The notes beneath the pieces were generated by a model. The model worked only from the letters and a program-made list of their open reading frames with translations, made no database searches and had not been told where the DNA came from. A stretch of 64,000 nt of DNA. Source: Actinorhabdospora filicis. GTDB lineage: Bacteria; Actinomycetota; Actinomycetes; Mycobacteriales; Micromonosporaceae. Positions 25,124 to 34,149 of the stretch are shown one piece after another (within the stretch, counting starts at the first letter, position 1; the number at the start of each line of letters is the position of its first letter). The DNA lies in contig NZ_BSTX01000003.1 in the NCBI RefSeq assembly GCF_030269765.1, positions 863,959 through 927,958 on the forward strand, in the 5' to 3' direction. A program made the position numbers and the translations under genes.

Positions 25124-25137
25124 CTGCCGTTCCAGGG

Positions 25138-26022
25138 CTATTTCAGGACGCTCCACAGCACCCGGTTGACCGGCGTCGGCACGTCCTTCGCCTCGCCCAG
25201 GCGCACCACCGCGCCGGTCCAGGCGTCCAGTTCGGACGGCAGCCCGGCGATGATGTCGCGCTGGAGCGAGGTCGTGCCCTGCTCGGGCTGCGCGTCCAGG
25301 AACGCCAGGGTCGAGGCGGCCACGTCGCCCAGGTCCACCCCGTGCGCGGCGGCGACCGCGCCCACCTCGGCGTAACCGTCGGCGAGCACCCTGCGGGTGT
25401 CCGGGTCATCTCGCAGCTCGCCGAACGCGGCCCCGGTGACCGCGCCCAGGCCGCCGGTGGGGGCGATGAAGGCGAACTTCGCCCACAGCTCCGACCAGAT
25501 GCCCGGCGAGACGCTCGCCCGCGCGCCGACGGCCTCCCGCAGCGCCTCCGCGCGCGGTGAGGAACCGCCGTCCCATTCGGCGAAGGTGAGGACCCCGCCG
25601 CCGACGTGGGCGATGACGCCCGGCCCGTCGATGCGCGCGATGACCCGCGCGACACCCGGCAGCACGTGCTCCCGGCCGACCGCGGCGGCCACCGCGTCCG
25701 GCGCCTCGACGCCGTTCTGGGTGGTGACCACGGCGGTGTCCGGGCCGATGAGCGGCTTCAGGTGCGGCAGGACCGCGTCCAGCTGCCAGGTCTTCACGCA
25801 CAGCAGCACCACGTCGGCGGTACCCAGCTCGGCGGTGGAATCGGAGGCGCGCACACCCGTCACGGCCATGTCCCCGTCGGGACTGCTCACCCGCAGGCCG
25901 CGCGTCCGTAGCGCGTCGAGATGCGCGCCCCGCGCCAGGAACGCGACCTCATGCCCGGCCGAGGCCAGGAGGGCGCCGAAGTAGCCGCCGACGCCACCGG
26001 CGCCGATGATGACCGTCCGCAT
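25138..26022 (-). CDS. panE: 2-dehydropantoate 2-reductase family protein
   Basis: NADP-dependent ketopantoate reductase-like enzyme of pantothenate/CoA synthesis, 294 residues. The Rossmann motif VIIGAGGVGGYFGALLA is at the N-terminus. VLLCVKTWQL and VVTTQNGVEAPD surround the substrate site. The catalytic Lys is likely in WAKFAFIAPTGGLGAVTG, and SELDAWTGAVVRLGEAKDVPTPVNR is the C-terminal domain. The ATG has AAGGAG. It is the last gene of the minus-strand nucleic-acid repair run, 66 bases after the RNA ligase gene. A paralogue with other ketoacid specificity is possible. Confidence 0.85.
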   Translation of the reverse strand: MRTVIIGAGGVGGYFGALLASAGHEVAFLARGAHLDALRTRGLRVSSPDGDMAVTGVRASDSTAELGTADVVLLCVKTWQLDAVLPHLKPLIGPDTAVVTTQNGVEAPDAVAAAVGREHVLPGVARVIARIDGPGVIAHVGGGVLTFAEWDGGSSPRAEALREAVGARASVSPGIWSELWAKFAFIAPTGGLGAVTGAAFGELRDDPDTRRVLADGYAEVGAVAAAHGVDLGDVAASTLAFLDAQPEQGTTSLQRDIIAGLPSELDAWTGAVVRLGEAKDVPTPVNRVLWSVLK

Positions 26023-26088
26023 GGGGGCTCCTTTGGGTGGGGGAACGAGCTTCCCCCGGAGCGGGGTGGGGCGGCAATGAGGGATGGG

Positions 26089-26994
26089 TCACGCCAGCGC
26101 GGCGGCGCGCAGGCGCGCGGCGAGCGCGGCCTCGGCCGCGTCGTCCAGGCGCGCCATCGCGGCCGGGAAGGCGTCGGCGAGATCGACCAGGACGTCGAGG
26201 GCGACCTCCTCGGCGATCGCGGTGGCGAGGGCGCCGACCTTCGAGCGGGCCGAGGCCACGCGCGCGGGATTGACCATGCCCAGCGCGACGGCCGCCAGTT
26301 CGCCCGCGGTGAGCGCGGCGCGCGGGTCGAAGGGGCGGGAGGCGTCGAAGCGCCGTTCGTCGAACTCGGGAATCTTGCGCTTGAGGATCGGCCGCCGCCC
26401 GGCCGGTAGCCGCGCGTCGGCGCGGACGACGACGCCCTCGGCGAGGTTGCCCGGCAGCGCGGGCAGCCCCAGGGCGCCCGGGACGGTGGTGGGGAACCGG
26501 GTCGGCGTCGCGCCCATCTCGGCGCGGGTGCCGCGCGCGAGCAGCGGGACGGCGTCGACGCCACCGGCGGCGGCGATGGCGGCGATCTCGTCGTAGGGCA
26601 GGTACTCCGCCGGGTCGCCGACGAGCACGTCGAAGAGCGCGAAGCGCACCCCGGGGCAGTACCAGACGCCGGTCTGCACGGCGCTCACGCCGGGCACGGC
26701 GGCGACCGAGGGCGAGGGGTAGGCGCCGCCGTACAGCTCGCCGTACAGGCGCACGGTCCCGCCGCACGCGTGGTGGGCGGCGAGCGCGGTGGCGGTGAGC
26801 CGGTCGCGGAGCAGCTGCCAGCCGAAGAAGGGCTCGTCCCCGGCCAGCCACGCCTTGCGCTTGCCGACGCGGGTGAGCGACCCGTCGGTGGCCAGCGTCA
26901 GCTGCGCCCCGTGGATCTTCTCGGTGGCGATCCACCGGCCGCCGGTGGTGTCCTGCGCGGCGAGCGCGATCTTGGGGTAGGGCAGGTGCCGCAT
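26089..26994 (-). CDS. Rnl2-type ATP-dependent RNA ligase
   Basis: A 301-residue nucleotidyltransferase of the T4 Rnl2 family. Motif I is TEKIHGAQLTL with adenylated Lys26. Next come YGELYGGAYPS and FALFDVLVG (motif III region), then AEGVVVRAD (motif IV) and ILKRKIPEF (motif V, with the two lysines). A C-terminal helical domain (about 215-301) replaces the OB domain of DNA ligases, as in Rnl2. It should seal 3'-OH/5'-phosphate RNA or RNA/DNA nicks. It lies 42 bases after the NurA-like gene, in the same direction as sbcD-sbcC, suggesting joint repair use. Confidence 0.8.
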   Translation of the reverse strand: MRHLPYPKIALAAQDTTGGRWIATEKIHGAQLTLATDGSLTRVGKRKAWLAGDEPFFGWQLLRDRLTATALAAHHACGGTVRLYGELYGGAYPSPSVAAVPGVSAVQTGVWYCPGVRFALFDVLVGDPAEYLPYDEIAAIAAAGGVDAVPLLARGTRAEMGATPTRFPTTVPGALGLPALPGNLAEGVVVRADARLPAGRRPILKRKIPEFDERRFDASRPFDPRAALTAGELAAVALGMVNPARVASARSKVGALATAIAEEVALDVLVDLADAFPAAMARLDDAAEAALAARLRAAALA

Positions 26995-27036
26995 CGGTCC
27001 AGTCTGGACGGTGGCGGTGCCCGCGTCACCCCGGTT

Positions 27037-27969
27037 TCAGTTGCGCGAGGCCGCCGCCCGCAGCCCCCGCTGGAGCAGCCGCTGGTCGCCCAGCAGCGTC
27101 CGCAGCCTGCGCTCCAGGCCCGCGATCGGCGTGAGGTTCTGTGGCGCGCGCGGGTCCTTGTACGGGCTGGACGCCAGGCGCGGCAGCGCCGCCGAGGCGG
27201 CGTTGGCCAGCGCGACCACGTCGTCCAGTGGCAGGTCGGCCGAGGCCTCCAGCCGCACCAGCCCGGCGGCGGGCACGTCGGCGCCGGGCAGGCGCAGGTA
27301 CCAGCTGTAGCGCGCCCAGGAGGTGTCCAGGGCGAAGACGGGGGTGCGCTGCCCGGCTTCGAGGGAGTTGACCAGGCGGCCCAGCTCGCCGGGCAGGTAC
27401 TGGACGCGGTGGGACTTCACGTAGCCGAGGGCGCGGGCGATGTGCGCGCGGCCGTGGAGGGGGCCGTCGACGATGAGGAGTTCCTCGTCGATGGCGTTGG
27501 CCTTGGCGGTCACCGAGATCTCCAGGCCGCGCAGCTGCGCCTGGACGGCGTTGACCAGGTCGGCGGTCTCGCCGCCGGTGACGGGGTGGGACACGTAGAC
27601 CGCGCCGCCGTGGGCGGTCATGGACGGGACGTCGGCCACCGAGGTGAACAGCCCGTGCATGACCTGCGCGGCGACGAGGGTGGCGCCGTCGCCGGGGGTG
27701 CAGCGCACGACTCCGGCGGCGTAGGAGGCGCAGATGCCCGGCTTGGCCTCGCCGTTGTCGTCGGGGGTCAGCCAGAGGTGGGCGTCGAGGCGGCGGACGC
27801 CGTCGACGAGGAGGACGGTCCTCAGGCGTGGCTCGGCCACGGCGTCGATGGGGGCCCAGGAGGCGACGGGGATCTCGACCCCGGCGTCCACTTTGGCCTT
27901 CGACTGCTGGGCGGTCTCGTCACCGGGGGTAACGTAGCCGGGATCCCAGGCGTCGACTCTGATCCGCAC
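27037..27969 (-). CDS. NurA-like nuclease domain protein
   Basis: A 310-residue protein with the NurA pattern. An early acidic strand LLVDGVRRLDAHLWL (Asp56) is followed by LLIVDGPLHGRAHIARALGYVKSH (Asp168, Lys185). The late strand pair is FALDTSWARYSWYLRLPG and VRLEAS. NurA is the 5'-3' nuclease that works with HerA ATPase in DNA-end resection. The GTG start lies 16 bases after the sbcC stop with AGGAAGG upstream, so it is cotranscribed with sbcD-sbcC. A HerA-like gene is 6.7 kb upstream on the same strand. The fold assignment is from motif order, not alignment. Confidence 0.7.
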   Translation of the reverse strand: MRIRVDAWDPGYVTPGDETAQQSKAKVDAGVEIPVASWAPIDAVAEPRLRTVLLVDGVRRLDAHLWLTPDDNGEAKPGICASYAAGVVRCTPGDGATLVAAQVMHGLFTSVADVPSMTAHGGAVYVSHPVTGGETADLVNAVQAQLRGLEISVTAKANAIDEELLIVDGPLHGRAHIARALGYVKSHRVQYLPGELGRLVNSLEAGQRTPVFALDTSWARYSWYLRLPGADVPAAGLVRLEASADLPLDDVVALANAASAALPRLASSPYKDPRAPQNLTPIAGLERRLRTLLGDQRLLQRGLRAAASRN

Positions 27970-27985
27970 CCGTGGGCCCTTCCTC

Positions 27986-30409
27986 TCAGGCGATCACTTT
28001 CTCGACTCGGGCGCCCGTCGCGTCCTTGGTCACCTCGAAGCGGACCGGGATGCGGTCGGCGAGCGCGGGCACGTGGGTGACCACGCCGACCATCCGGTCG
28101 CCGCGCGTCGCCAGTGCTTCGAGGGTGGTCGCGACGGTGTCCAATGTGGACGCATCGAGGGTACCGAACCCCTCGTCGAGCATGATTGACTCCAGCCGTG
28201 CGCCCCTGGCCGACATGCCCGACAGCTGCCGGGACAGCGCCAGCGCCAGCGCCAGCGAGGCCGCGAAGGTCTCGCCGCCGGAGAGCGTGTAGGCCGGACG
28301 CGCCTGACCGGCGTCGTGGTGGTCGACCACGTAGAACCGGTCCGACTCGTACATCAGGTCGTACTGGCCGCCGGACAGCTCCAGCAGGATGCCCGAGGCG
28401 TCCTCGACGAGGATGTCCACCGCGGCGTGCATCAGCCACGACAGGAACTTGCGCGCGCCCAGGTGATCGGCGAGCTGCTTGGCGATCTGGGCCTCCGACT
28501 GGCGCACGTCGCGCTGGGCGCGCAGCTCGGCGGCCTGCTCGCGCTGCCGCAGCAGGCTCGCGTGCTGGTACTCGGCGTCGGAGACGGCCTTCGCGGTGGC
28601 CGTCAGCAGCACGGTCTCGTCGGCGGCGTCGTGACCGGGCAGGACCTCGCGCAGCGCTGCCACCAGCTGCGCCACCGCGTCGGCGGTGACGGCGACCTCG
28701 GTCTGCACGTCGCGGAAGACGCCCTCGGTCTCGGCGAGCCGGTTGGCCGTCCAGCCGGAGAGGTCCTGCCAGGACGCCGACAGGTCGCCCCGGTCGGGAC
28801 GCGGCGGGTCGAGCCGGGCCACGTGGTCGCGGGCGGTGTCGAAGGCCCGCCACTCGCGCGTCATGCGCTCCTGCACGCCCGACAGCCGCGTCGCGGCCCG
28901 CCGCAGCTTCTCGCGGGCGGCGTTGACCGCTTGCCCGGCGGCGGTGAAGGCCGCGCGGTGCCGCTCGGCCTCGGCGAGCAGCCGCTCCACCTCGTCCGGG
29001 GACGGCGCGCCGTCCAGCTGCGCCTCGGCGGCGGTCAGCTGCGCCCGCCGCTCGTCCAGCCGCGCCCGGTAGTTCTCCAGGGTCGCCGCGACCGTGTTCG
29101 CCTCCTTCTCGGCCTCCTGGAGGGCCTGCCGGGCGGCGGTCACCGCGCGCTCGGCGGCCTCCAGCGCGCCCGAGGACAGCGGCGGCGGCAGGACCGCCAC
29201 GTCCTGCGAGCACACCGGGCACGCGCGCCCGGCGACCAGATGGGGACGCAGGGCGGCGGCCACGTCGCGGGTACGGGCCTCCTCGCGCTCCTCCTCGGCG
29301 AGCTTGAGCCGCTCGGTGGCGGCCAGCCGCAGCGCCGCCCGCTGATCGTGCTCGACGGTCACCCGCGCCACGAGCTCCTCGCCCTTGACGATGTTGGCCG
29401 CGATCTTCCCGTGCTCGGCGTGCGCGACCCGCACCGCCAGCAGCCGCGCGGTGTCCACCTCGCCGAGGCTCGCGCGCAGTCGCTCCTCCTCGGCCTCGGC
29501 GGCGGCCACCTCCGCCTGCGCGGCGGCGTGCGCCGACTCGGCGTCGGTCGTCTCGCGAACCGTGTCGGCCAGGTCGATCGGCGGGCTCACCGCACGCAGC
29601 ATCGCCAGCGTCTCCTCGACCGCCGCCAGCCGCTCCCGGGCCGTCCCGGCCGCCGTGCGCGCGTCGCGCAACAGCGGCGTCAGCCCGCGCACCCGGCCGT
29701 CCAGCTCACGGGCGGCGTCGATCGCCGCGCCCGCCCCGGCGACCTGATCGTCGGTGACCTCGCCGAGCCGCGTCAGCTGCGCGTCCAGGTTGTCCACCAC
29801 CGCCCGCGCGTCACTCGCCCGGCGGTTCGCCTCCACCTGGATGCGCTTGTACACGTCCAGGCCCAGCAGGTTCTCCAGGATCTTCTGCCGCTCGGTGTTC
29901 TTCGCCTTGAGGAACTCGGCGAACTCGCCCTGCGGCAGCACCACGCACTTGGTGAACTGCTCGAAGGGCAGGCCCGTCACCTCCTCGACCCGGTGGCTCA
30001 TCTCCGAGGCCGAACCCGCCAGCACCTCGCCGAGCTTCCCGGCGTCCTGCTCGTCCAGCAGCGCCAGGTCCAGGTCCGCCGGGACGCGCTCCAGCCCGGC
30101 GTGCGAGGTCTGCGCGTCACCGCGCGCGGTACGGCGCACCACACGCGTGGCGACATAGCGCTCGCCGCCCACCGAGAACACCAGCCGCACCCGCGCCTCG
30201 TTCGTCGAGGGCGCCAGCGCGTCCCGGACCGACGTGCCACCCCAGCGGGGGACCTTCCCGTACAGCGCGAAGCAGATCGCGTCCAGGACCGTCGACTTGC
30301 CCGCGCCGGTCTGCCCGACCAGCGCGAAGAAGTCGGTGTCGGTGAAGTCGATGGTGGTCGCCTTGCGGAAGGCGGCGAACCCGAGCATGTCCAGTCGCAG
30401 CGGCCTCAT
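27986..30409 (-). CDS. sbcC: SbcC/Rad50-type SMC ATPase
   Basis: ATPase subunit of the SbcCD (Rad50-Mre11) nuclease, which opens hairpins and blocked DNA ends; 807 residues. The N-terminal Walker A is GQTGAGKST (32-40), and the Q-loop region FTKCVVLPQGEF is intact. Two long Ala/Glu/Arg coiled coils flank the zinc hook CPVC (Cys397 and Cys400). The C-terminal signature TLSGGETFAASLALALALS and Walker B SIMLDEGFGTLD follow. It is shorter than E. coli SbcC (about 1050), reflecting shorter coiled coils. The ATG overlaps the sbcD stop. Confidence 0.95.
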   Translation of the reverse strand: MRPLRLDMLGFAAFRKATTIDFTDTDFFALVGQTGAGKSTVLDAICFALYGKVPRWGGTSVRDALAPSTNEARVRLVFSVGGERYVATRVVRRTARGDAQTSHAGLERVPADLDLALLDEQDAGKLGEVLAGSASEMSHRVEEVTGLPFEQFTKCVVLPQGEFAEFLKAKNTERQKILENLLGLDVYKRIQVEANRRASDARAVVDNLDAQLTRLGEVTDDQVAGAGAAIDAARELDGRVRGLTPLLRDARTAAGTARERLAAVEETLAMLRAVSPPIDLADTVRETTDAESAHAAAQAEVAAAEAEEERLRASLGEVDTARLLAVRVAHAEHGKIAANIVKGEELVARVTVEHDQRAALRLAATERLKLAEEEREEARTRDVAAALRPHLVAGRACPVCSQDVAVLPPPLSSGALEAAERAVTAARQALQEAEKEANTVAATLENYRARLDERRAQLTAAEAQLDGAPSPDEVERLLAEAERHRAAFTAAGQAVNAAREKLRRAATRLSGVQERMTREWRAFDTARDHVARLDPPRPDRGDLSASWQDLSGWTANRLAETEGVFRDVQTEVAVTADAVAQLVAALREVLPGHDAADETVLLTATAKAVSDAEYQHASLLRQREQAAELRAQRDVRQSEAQIAKQLADHLGARKFLSWLMHAAVDILVEDASGILLELSGGQYDLMYESDRFYVVDHHDAGQARPAYTLSGGETFAASLALALALSRQLSGMSARGARLESIMLDEGFGTLDASTLDTVATTLEALATRGDRMVGVVTHVPALADRIPVRFEVTKDATGARVEKVIA

Positions 30410-31575
30410 GAGCTCGCCTCGTCGTAGAGCCGGTCGAACAGGGCCGACACGTCGGCGTCGTCGTGGCCGATGTCGGCCAGGTAGTCCCCGAACAGCTCGC
30501 GCGGGGAACGCCCGGCGTGCTGCGAGGGGCCCTTGCCGGAGTCCTTGGCGACCATCGTCGGGTCGATGCGGACCTCCAGCGCGCGCGGGAACATCTCCTG
30601 CACCTCCTCGCGCAGGCCGGCGCGCGGCTTCTCCTTCACGTACACGCGCAGCCACACGTCCGGATCGGCCTCGACCGTGCGCAGACCGGCCAGATCACCG
30701 CGAATCGTGCGCAGCTTCGCCGCCGAGGTGATCGGCACCGAGCGGATCTTCGCCGGGGTCGACTTCGTGACGTCCACGATCAGCACCGAGGGCTGATTGG
30801 CCTCCTCGCCGAAGTCCACCGCGATCGGGCCGCCCGAGTAGTGGATCGGGCACGGGCCCGAGACGCTCTGCCGCCGGTGCAGATGACCGAGCGCGACATA
30901 ATGGACGGTCGGCGGGAAAATGGTCGGCGGCAGGACGTAAGAGGCCACCGAGTGGGCCTCCCGTTCACCGCCGCCGCCGTGCTCCGACAGCGGCGAGCCG
31001 CCGAATTTACCGCCCAGGACGGTCAGGTGCGCGGTGACCAGGTTGACCGCCTCGCCGTCGAAACCCTCGGTGAGCCGCGCGATCAGGCGCTTGACGTGGT
31101 CGGCGTAGCTCTGGTCGGCCTCGGCGGCGGTCAGCTCGAACATCTCGGTGGCGCGGACGGCGTAACGCTGCGAGACGAACGGCAGGGCCGCGCACCGCCA
31201 CGCCTCGCCGTTCTCGGTCGTGCCGGTGATCAGGTGGTCCTTCGCCGAGCCGATCCGGCCGCGCAGGACCACCCCCGCCTCCTCCGCCCAGCCGCGCAGG
31301 GCGTGCAGGCTCGCGCCGCTGTCGTGGTTGCCCGCGACCGCGATGACCTGCGCACCGGACTTGCGCATGCGCGACAGCGTCCGGGTGAGCAGCTCAAGGG
31401 CCCTCGCCGGGGGAACCGAGGTCTCGAACAGGTCACCGGCCACGATCACCAGATCGGGGGCCTCGCGTTCGGTGATCTCGATCAGCTCTCGCATGACCGC
31501 GATCTGCTCGTCCATCCTCGACTGTCCCTTGAGGACTTTGCCGAGGTGCCAGTCCGAGGTGTGCAGGATGCGCAC
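30406..31575 (-). CDS. sbcD: SbcD/Mre11-type exonuclease subunit
   Basis: Mn-dependent phosphoesterase partner of SbcC, 389 residues. All metallophosphatase motifs are present: SDWHLGK (Asp8, His10), GDLFE (Asp48), GNHDSG (83-88), TAHLTVLGG and LGHLHRRQ. The capping and SbcC-binding C-terminus ends in FDRLYDEASS. The GTG start at 31575 gives the exact family N-terminus MRILHTSDWH. The stop overlaps the sbcC ATG by 4 bases. The 97-base gap to the RNase gene upstream may hold a promoter, but none is clear. Confidence 0.95.
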   Translation of the reverse strand: MRILHTSDWHLGKVLKGQSRMDEQIAVMRELIEITEREAPDLVIVAGDLFETSVPPARALELLTRTLSRMRKSGAQVIAVAGNHDSGASLHALRGWAEEAGVVLRGRIGSAKDHLITGTTENGEAWRCAALPFVSQRYAVRATEMFELTAAEADQSYADHVKRLIARLTEGFDGEAVNLVTAHLTVLGGKFGGSPLSEHGGGGEREAHSVASYVLPPTIFPPTVHYVALGHLHRRQSVSGPCPIHYSGGPIAVDFGEEANQPSVLIVDVTKSTPAKIRSVPITSAAKLRTIRGDLAGLRTVEADPDVWLRVYVKEKPRAGLREEVQEMFPRALEVRIDPTMVAKDSGKGPSQHAGRSPRELFGDYLADIGHDDADVSALFDRLYDEASS

Positions 31576-31672
31576 TGCGTGGTGTCCTCACCATGTCGAC
31601 GCTGGGGGAATGTCGGCCGCGCTAGGGCCTTGACAGCACTGTACGTGCTGCTCGCGGCGGTCGCCGCGCCCC

Positions 31673-33100
31673 TCACACGGCCGTGAACTCCACCGCGCGC
31701 CGAACCGGGTCGGCCGTCGTCAGCCGCACCTTCAGCGGCTCCCCGAGCGGCAGGTTCTCACCCGTGCAGCGCGCCACCACCGCCGGCTCGGCCAGCTGCA
31801 CCCGGCCCGCCGGACGGTTGTCCTCCACGTCGATGACCACCGCGTCGAACTCCTCGCCGACCCGCTCGGCCAGCAGCGTCGCCTCGACCAGATCGATCGC
31901 CGCGCGCTCCACACTTCCGGCGCGTCTACCCGAAACCTGCATCTCCCCGGGCAACCCGGGCAGCTTCGCGCGCACCCACTCCGGCACCTCCTCACCCGCG
32001 GCCAGGGCCAGGCACACCTCCGTGGCGTAACGGTCGACCAGCCGCCGCAGCGGCGCCGTCACGTGCGCGTAGGGCGCGGCCACCGCCGCGTGCTCCCGCA
32101 ACTCCGGCGCCTCGCCGTCGAAGGCGGCGTAACCCGAGCCGCGCAGCAGCAGCATCGACTCCTGAAGGAAGGCCGCGTGCCGCGACCGCGACGGGTCGAG
32201 CCGGGCGACCACGTCGCCGTAGCCCTCACCGTCCCGCCACTCCACACCCAGCGCCAGAGCCGTGCGGCGGATCTTCGCCAGGTCCTGCTCGGCGGGCCTC
32301 GGCAGCACCCGCAGGACGCCGACACCCCCGTCCAGCATCATCCGCGCCGCCGCCATGCCCGTCAGCAGCGAGATCTGCGCGTTCCACGTCTCGGCCGGCA
32401 GCGGGAAACGGAACAGCAGCCGATAGGCCCCGCCCGCGCACACCACCTCCTGCTCCGGCGAGGGCAGGCTCACCCCGCCGCGCGCCCGCTCCAGCGCCCG
32501 CCGCCGCTCGCCGACCACCTTCAGCAGCGCCGCGGTGCCCTCGGCCGTACCGGCGTCGTGCGCCTGCTGGACCTGCGTGTAGTCGAAGCGCTCGCGGCTG
32601 CGGACCAGCGCCCGCTCGACGTGCGCCTCGCGCAGCTCGCCCGCGCCGTCCAGGTCCAGCCGCCACAGCGCCGCCGGGCGGACCCGGCCCGGCAGCAGGC
32701 TCGCCGCGCCCTCCGACAGCACCCGCGGGTGCAGCGGCACCGACCCGTCGGGCAGGTAGACCGTTTCACCACGGCGGTGCGCCTCGTCGTCCAGCGCCGA
32801 ACCGGGCGTGACGAACCCGCCGACGTCGGCGATCGCGTACCAGACGCGGTGGCCGTCGCCGTGTTCCTCGATGCGCATCGCCTGGTCGAGGTCCATGGAG
32901 GTGGCCGGGTCGATGGTGATCAGCTCGACGTCGGTGCGGTCGGCGTAGTCGGGCGGCGGGCGTTTCGCCGCCGCCGCGGCCTCCTGCGCCGCGACCGGCG
33001 GGAAGTCCACGGGCAGGCGCATCTCTTCACGGATGCGCGCGAAGCCACCGGCGAGGTCCGGCTGGACCGCGCCGGTGAGCTGAATGTTGCGGCGAGGCAT
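31673..33100 (-). CDS. RNase II/R-family exoribonuclease (RNB domain)
   Basis: A 475-residue protein that is essentially an RNB catalytic domain. The metal-binding motif TIDPATSMDLDQAM holds Asp64, Asp70 and Asp72. YAIADVGGFVTPGSALDDEA and RRGETVYLPDGSVPLHPRVLSEG are standard RNB motifs. Near the C-terminus APLRRLVDRYATEV and QVSGRRAGSVER are seen. The N-terminal cold-shock domains are missing; a short OB-like S1 segment may remain at the end. Such short RNB proteins are usual in actinobacteria. It degrades RNA 3'-5'. Co-direction with sbcD suggests, but does not show, cotranscription. Confidence 0.88.
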   Translation of the reverse strand: MPRRNIQLTGAVQPDLAGGFARIREEMRLPVDFPPVAAQEAAAAAKRPPPDYADRTDVELITIDPATSMDLDQAMRIEEHGDGHRVWYAIADVGGFVTPGSALDDEAHRRGETVYLPDGSVPLHPRVLSEGAASLLPGRVRPAALWRLDLDGAGELREAHVERALVRSRERFDYTQVQQAHDAGTAEGTAALLKVVGERRRALERARGGVSLPSPEQEVVCAGGAYRLLFRFPLPAETWNAQISLLTGMAAARMMLDGGVGVLRVLPRPAEQDLAKIRRTALALGVEWRDGEGYGDVVARLDPSRSRHAAFLQESMLLLRGSGYAAFDGEAPELREHAAVAAPYAHVTAPLRRLVDRYATEVCLALAAGEEVPEWVRAKLPGLPGEMQVSGRRAGSVERAAIDLVEATLLAERVGEEFDAVVIDVEDNRPAGRVQLAEPAVVARCTGENLPLGEPLKVRLTTADPVRRAVEFTAV

Positions 33101-33155
33101 AAGGGTGAGGGTAGGGGAGGGGTCTGACGTAAGCGGTTCAGTCGGGCGGAGCGGG

Positions 33156-33938
33156 TCAGAGGTGACCGAGCGCCCGCAGGATCAGCCAGAGCATCACCAC
33201 CAGGACGGCCGCACCGCGTGTGACCAGCGGGACGGGTGCTCCCGGGCGGTCCGCGGCGGCGGCCGCCCGGTGTTCGAACACCACCGGCGAACCCGGCGCG
33301 GCCGGGCGTGTCGCGGGCGGCCGCGCCCGCGCCCGCACGTACGCCGTGGTCCAGGCCGCGACCTGCTCGGGGGTGTGCCCGAGGGTGCGCAGGAAGACCC
33401 GCAGGACGTCCAGGTGCGGGACGCGCTCGGCGCCCCCGGCCAGGTCGGCGATGGTCTGGCGGGGCAGCGCGCCGTTGGCGTAGCGCGTCCCGTCGGTGTG
33501 CCGCCGCGAGCGGCGGCTGATCTCGCTGTAGCTGAGCCCGGAGCCCAGCTTGAGCAGGCGCATGGCCCGCCGCAGCCCGGCGGCGTCGGTGACGTCCTCG
33601 GGTAAGGGGCAGTGCGGCGCCGGCGGGACCGGCGCGGGCGCGGCGGGAGCGGTCCCGCCCGCCGCGGCGAGGCGGTGCCGGTACTGCCGATGGACGGCCC
33701 GCCACTCGCCGCCGGGCGAGCCGCAGGCGGCGGCGAAGGCGACGGTGATCGCCTCGCTGGGCAGGGCCCGGCCGCGGGCGGCCTGCACGAGGGCGGTGTG
33801 GGAACGCCCGGCCAGGCGCGCCATGTCGCGGTACGGCGGGTTCCCCGCCCGCTCGCGCAGATCGCGCAGGCGGGCGGCGAACTCGGCGATGACCGCCTGG
33901 GGACTCTCGTCCCGGCGGGTCGTCGTCAGGGGAGGCAT
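33156..33938 (-). CDS. Membrane-anchored protein with two helix-turn-helix domains
   Basis: A 260-residue protein with two XRE-like HTH units. The first is around PPYRDMARLAGRSHTALVQAARG, the second around LSYSEISRRSRRHTDGTRYANG. Each is followed by a short helical C-cap (ITVAFAAACG and LRVFLRTLGHTP). A Pro/Ala linker leads to a C-terminal membrane helix, GAAVLVVMLWLILRALGHL. This is a tail-anchored or single-span DNA-binding protein of unknown target. It is 7 bases after a small membrane-protein gene, and the two are probably one unit. Confidence 0.7.
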   Translation of the reverse strand: MPPLTTTRRDESPQAVIAEFAARLRDLRERAGNPPYRDMARLAGRSHTALVQAARGRALPSEAITVAFAAACGSPGGEWRAVHRQYRHRLAAAGGTAPAAPAPVPPAPHCPLPEDVTDAAGLRRAMRLLKLGSGLSYSEISRRSRRHTDGTRYANGALPRQTIADLAGGAERVPHLDVLRVFLRTLGHTPEQVAAWTTAYVRARARPPATRPAAPGSPVVFEHRAAAAADRPGAPVPLVTRGAAVLVVMLWLILRALGHL

Positions 33939-33945
33939 CGGCGGG

Positions 33946-34149
33946 TCAGGCTCGCGGCCGGCGATCCGGCAGGTGGGCCTCCAGCCAGGTGGCCGTGGTG
34001 AACACCGCGCCGAGCAGGCCGGCGATCACGTCCAGCGGCCGCCCGGCGAGCAGCGCGGCGGCGACGAAACCGAGGACGAATATCAGCACCACCACGACGC
34101 GCCACGGAATGTCGGGGTCATCGGGGGGCTGGGTGAGAATGCACTTCAT
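33946..34149 (-). CDS. Small membrane protein, 67 residues
   Basis: Not recognised. It is supported by a good ribosome site (AAGGAAAG before ATG at 34149). Two hydrophobic helices, VVVVLIFVLGFVAAALLAG and VIAGLLGAVFTTATWLEA, are separated by RPLD, with a basic C-terminus DRRPRA. It is coupled (7-base gap) to the membrane-anchored HTH protein, so a two-component membrane complex is plausible. The unusual AT-rich stretch just upstream (TTTCCTTTTCC on the plus strand) is the translation initiation region. Confidence 0.6.
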   Translation of the reverse strand: MKCILTQPPDDPDIPWRVVVVLIFVLGFVAAALLAGRPLDVIAGLLGAVFTTATWLEAHLPDRRPRA

